Origin: Wukongarchaeum sp048886645
Lineage (GTDB): Archaea; Asgardarchaeota; Wukongarchaeia; Wukongarchaeales; Wukongarchaeaceae
Reading direction: 5' to 3'
Assembly: GCA_048886645.1 (NCBI GenBank)
Contig: JBHLKN010000053.1
Coordinates: forward strand, 1-13,330
DNA length: 13,330 nt
Part shown: positions 13,038 to 13,330 of the stretch, piece after piece
Numbering within the stretch: the stretch's first letter is position 1
How the letters are laid out: each line of letters starts with the position of its first letter
Translations under genes and position numbers: made by a program
The notes under the pieces: model-generated
What the model saw: only the letters and a program-made list of their open reading frames with translations
The model's database searches: none
What the model was told of the DNA's origin: nothing

Positions 13038-13330
13038 TTGACGGTTGTGTCTGTTATACAGAACGCGGACGTTAAACTCGCGGTTCAAGAGGCGATCAGT
13101 CTCGTTGGAGGGATTGAGAGCTTTGTACGTCCTCATGACAAAGTAATAATCAAACCGAACCTGGTTACAGCTCTGCCCTCTGATACGGGGGTAACTACCG
13201 ATCCACGGGTTGTCCAAGCTATCGTAGAATTGTGCAGACGCGTGAACCCGTTAGATGTGACCATCGCCGAAGGCTCAGGCGGAGCTGACACCAAGATGGC
13301 GTTTGAGAGGTGTGGATACTCAGAGCTCGC
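13038..13330 (+). CDS. DUF362 domain protein, 5' part
   Basis: Partial; it runs off the right edge after 97 codons. The visible part matches the start of DUF362 proteins: VVSVIQNADVKLAVQEAI (strand and helix), LVGGIESFVRPHDKVIIKPNLV with the family hallmark KxxIKPNLV (about residues 36-44), TTDPRVVQAIVELCRR and DVTIAEGSGGADT. The family is uncharacterised. Some members carry ferredoxin-type iron-sulfur domains C-terminally, which cannot be checked here. The start is TTG 13038, with GGTG 7 nt upstream and a clear promoter before it. An in-frame TGA lies 15 nt before the TTG. Hand-counted G+C is about 52%, clearly above the neighbouring genes. Confidence 0.85.
   Translation, partial: MTVVSVIQNADVKLAVQEAISLVGGIESFVRPHDKVIIKPNLVTALPSDTGVTTDPRVVQAIVELCRRVNPLDVTIAEGSGGADTKMAFERCGYSEL

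Noticed and set aside
12945..13217. 90-aa minus-strand frame over the DUF362 start
   Set aside because: It is a shadow of the DUF362 frame, which has clear homology, a promoter and a ribosome binding site.
1..13330. CRISPR array, insertion sequence or tRNA genes
   Set aside because: I saw no regularly spaced repeats, transposase-like proteins, terminal inverted repeats or tRNA consensus arms on either strand.

Overview
The window most likely comes from an archaeon, probably a member of the Asgard group. The archaeal signs are TATA-type promoters about 25-30 bp ahead of inferred transcript starts, purine-rich (GGAGG/GGTG) ribosome binding sites, several TTG and GTG starts, an archaeal-type bifunctional phosphoglucose/phosphomannose isomerase, and an archaeal-type metallophosphoesterase. 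The Asgard placement rests on eukaryote-signature genes close together: a Rab-like small GTPase with all five G boxes, a Roadblock/LC7 protein, a possible longin-fold protein, and what reads as a genuine ADF/cofilin (actin-depolymerising factor) domain. GrpE argues for a moderate thermophile or mesophile rather than an extreme hyperthermophile. No rRNA marker is present, so the assignment is inference.

Layout, left to right. An orphan acidic protein lies on the minus strand (9-464). A ribbon-helix-helix plus winged-helix protein follows on the plus strand (765-1268) and ends in a hairpin/U-tract terminator. A membrane-anchored winged-helix regulator (minus, 1341-2210) diverges from the isomerase (plus, 2395-3528). 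The isomerase converges, with a 2-nt gap, on a two-gene minus-strand unit made of a SerB-like HAD phosphatase (4934-5671) and an RNA m5C methyltransferase with a NusB-like N-terminus (3531-4865). The ADF/cofilin-like gene (minus, 5940-6497) has its own promoter and terminator and diverges from thiD (plus, 6653-7426). thiD converges, again with a 2-nt gap, on the Roadblock gene (minus, 7429-7827). Behind that are a HEAT-repeat gene (minus, 8029-8361) and, divergently, the Rab-like GTPase (8665-9204), grpE (9309-9947), a longin-like/winged-helix protein (10080-10838), a degenerate SAM methyltransferase (10902-11903) and a metallophosphoesterase (11973-12749), all on the plus strand. The window closes with a G+C-richer stretch and the 5' part of a DUF362 gene (13038 onward).

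How the genes fit together. Most of the metabolic genes (sugar-phosphate isomerase, ThiD, HAD phosphatase, RNA methyltransferase, GrpE) look like housekeeping genes in short, mostly single-gene units. The distinctive content lies between 5.9 and 10.8 kb: a candidate actin regulator, then a Roadblock protein, a HEAT-repeat scaffold, a Rab-like GTPase and a possible longin-fold protein. Roadblock and longin folds are established partners or regulators of small GTPases, so a GTPase signalling module is a reasonable inference. No operon ties these genes together, because they sit on both strands. The cofilin-like gene is the most striking item: an about 130-residue ADF-H domain, with the basic and tyrosine positions of the eukaryotic actin-binding helix in register, carried behind an acidic Pro/Glu-rich N-terminal extension.
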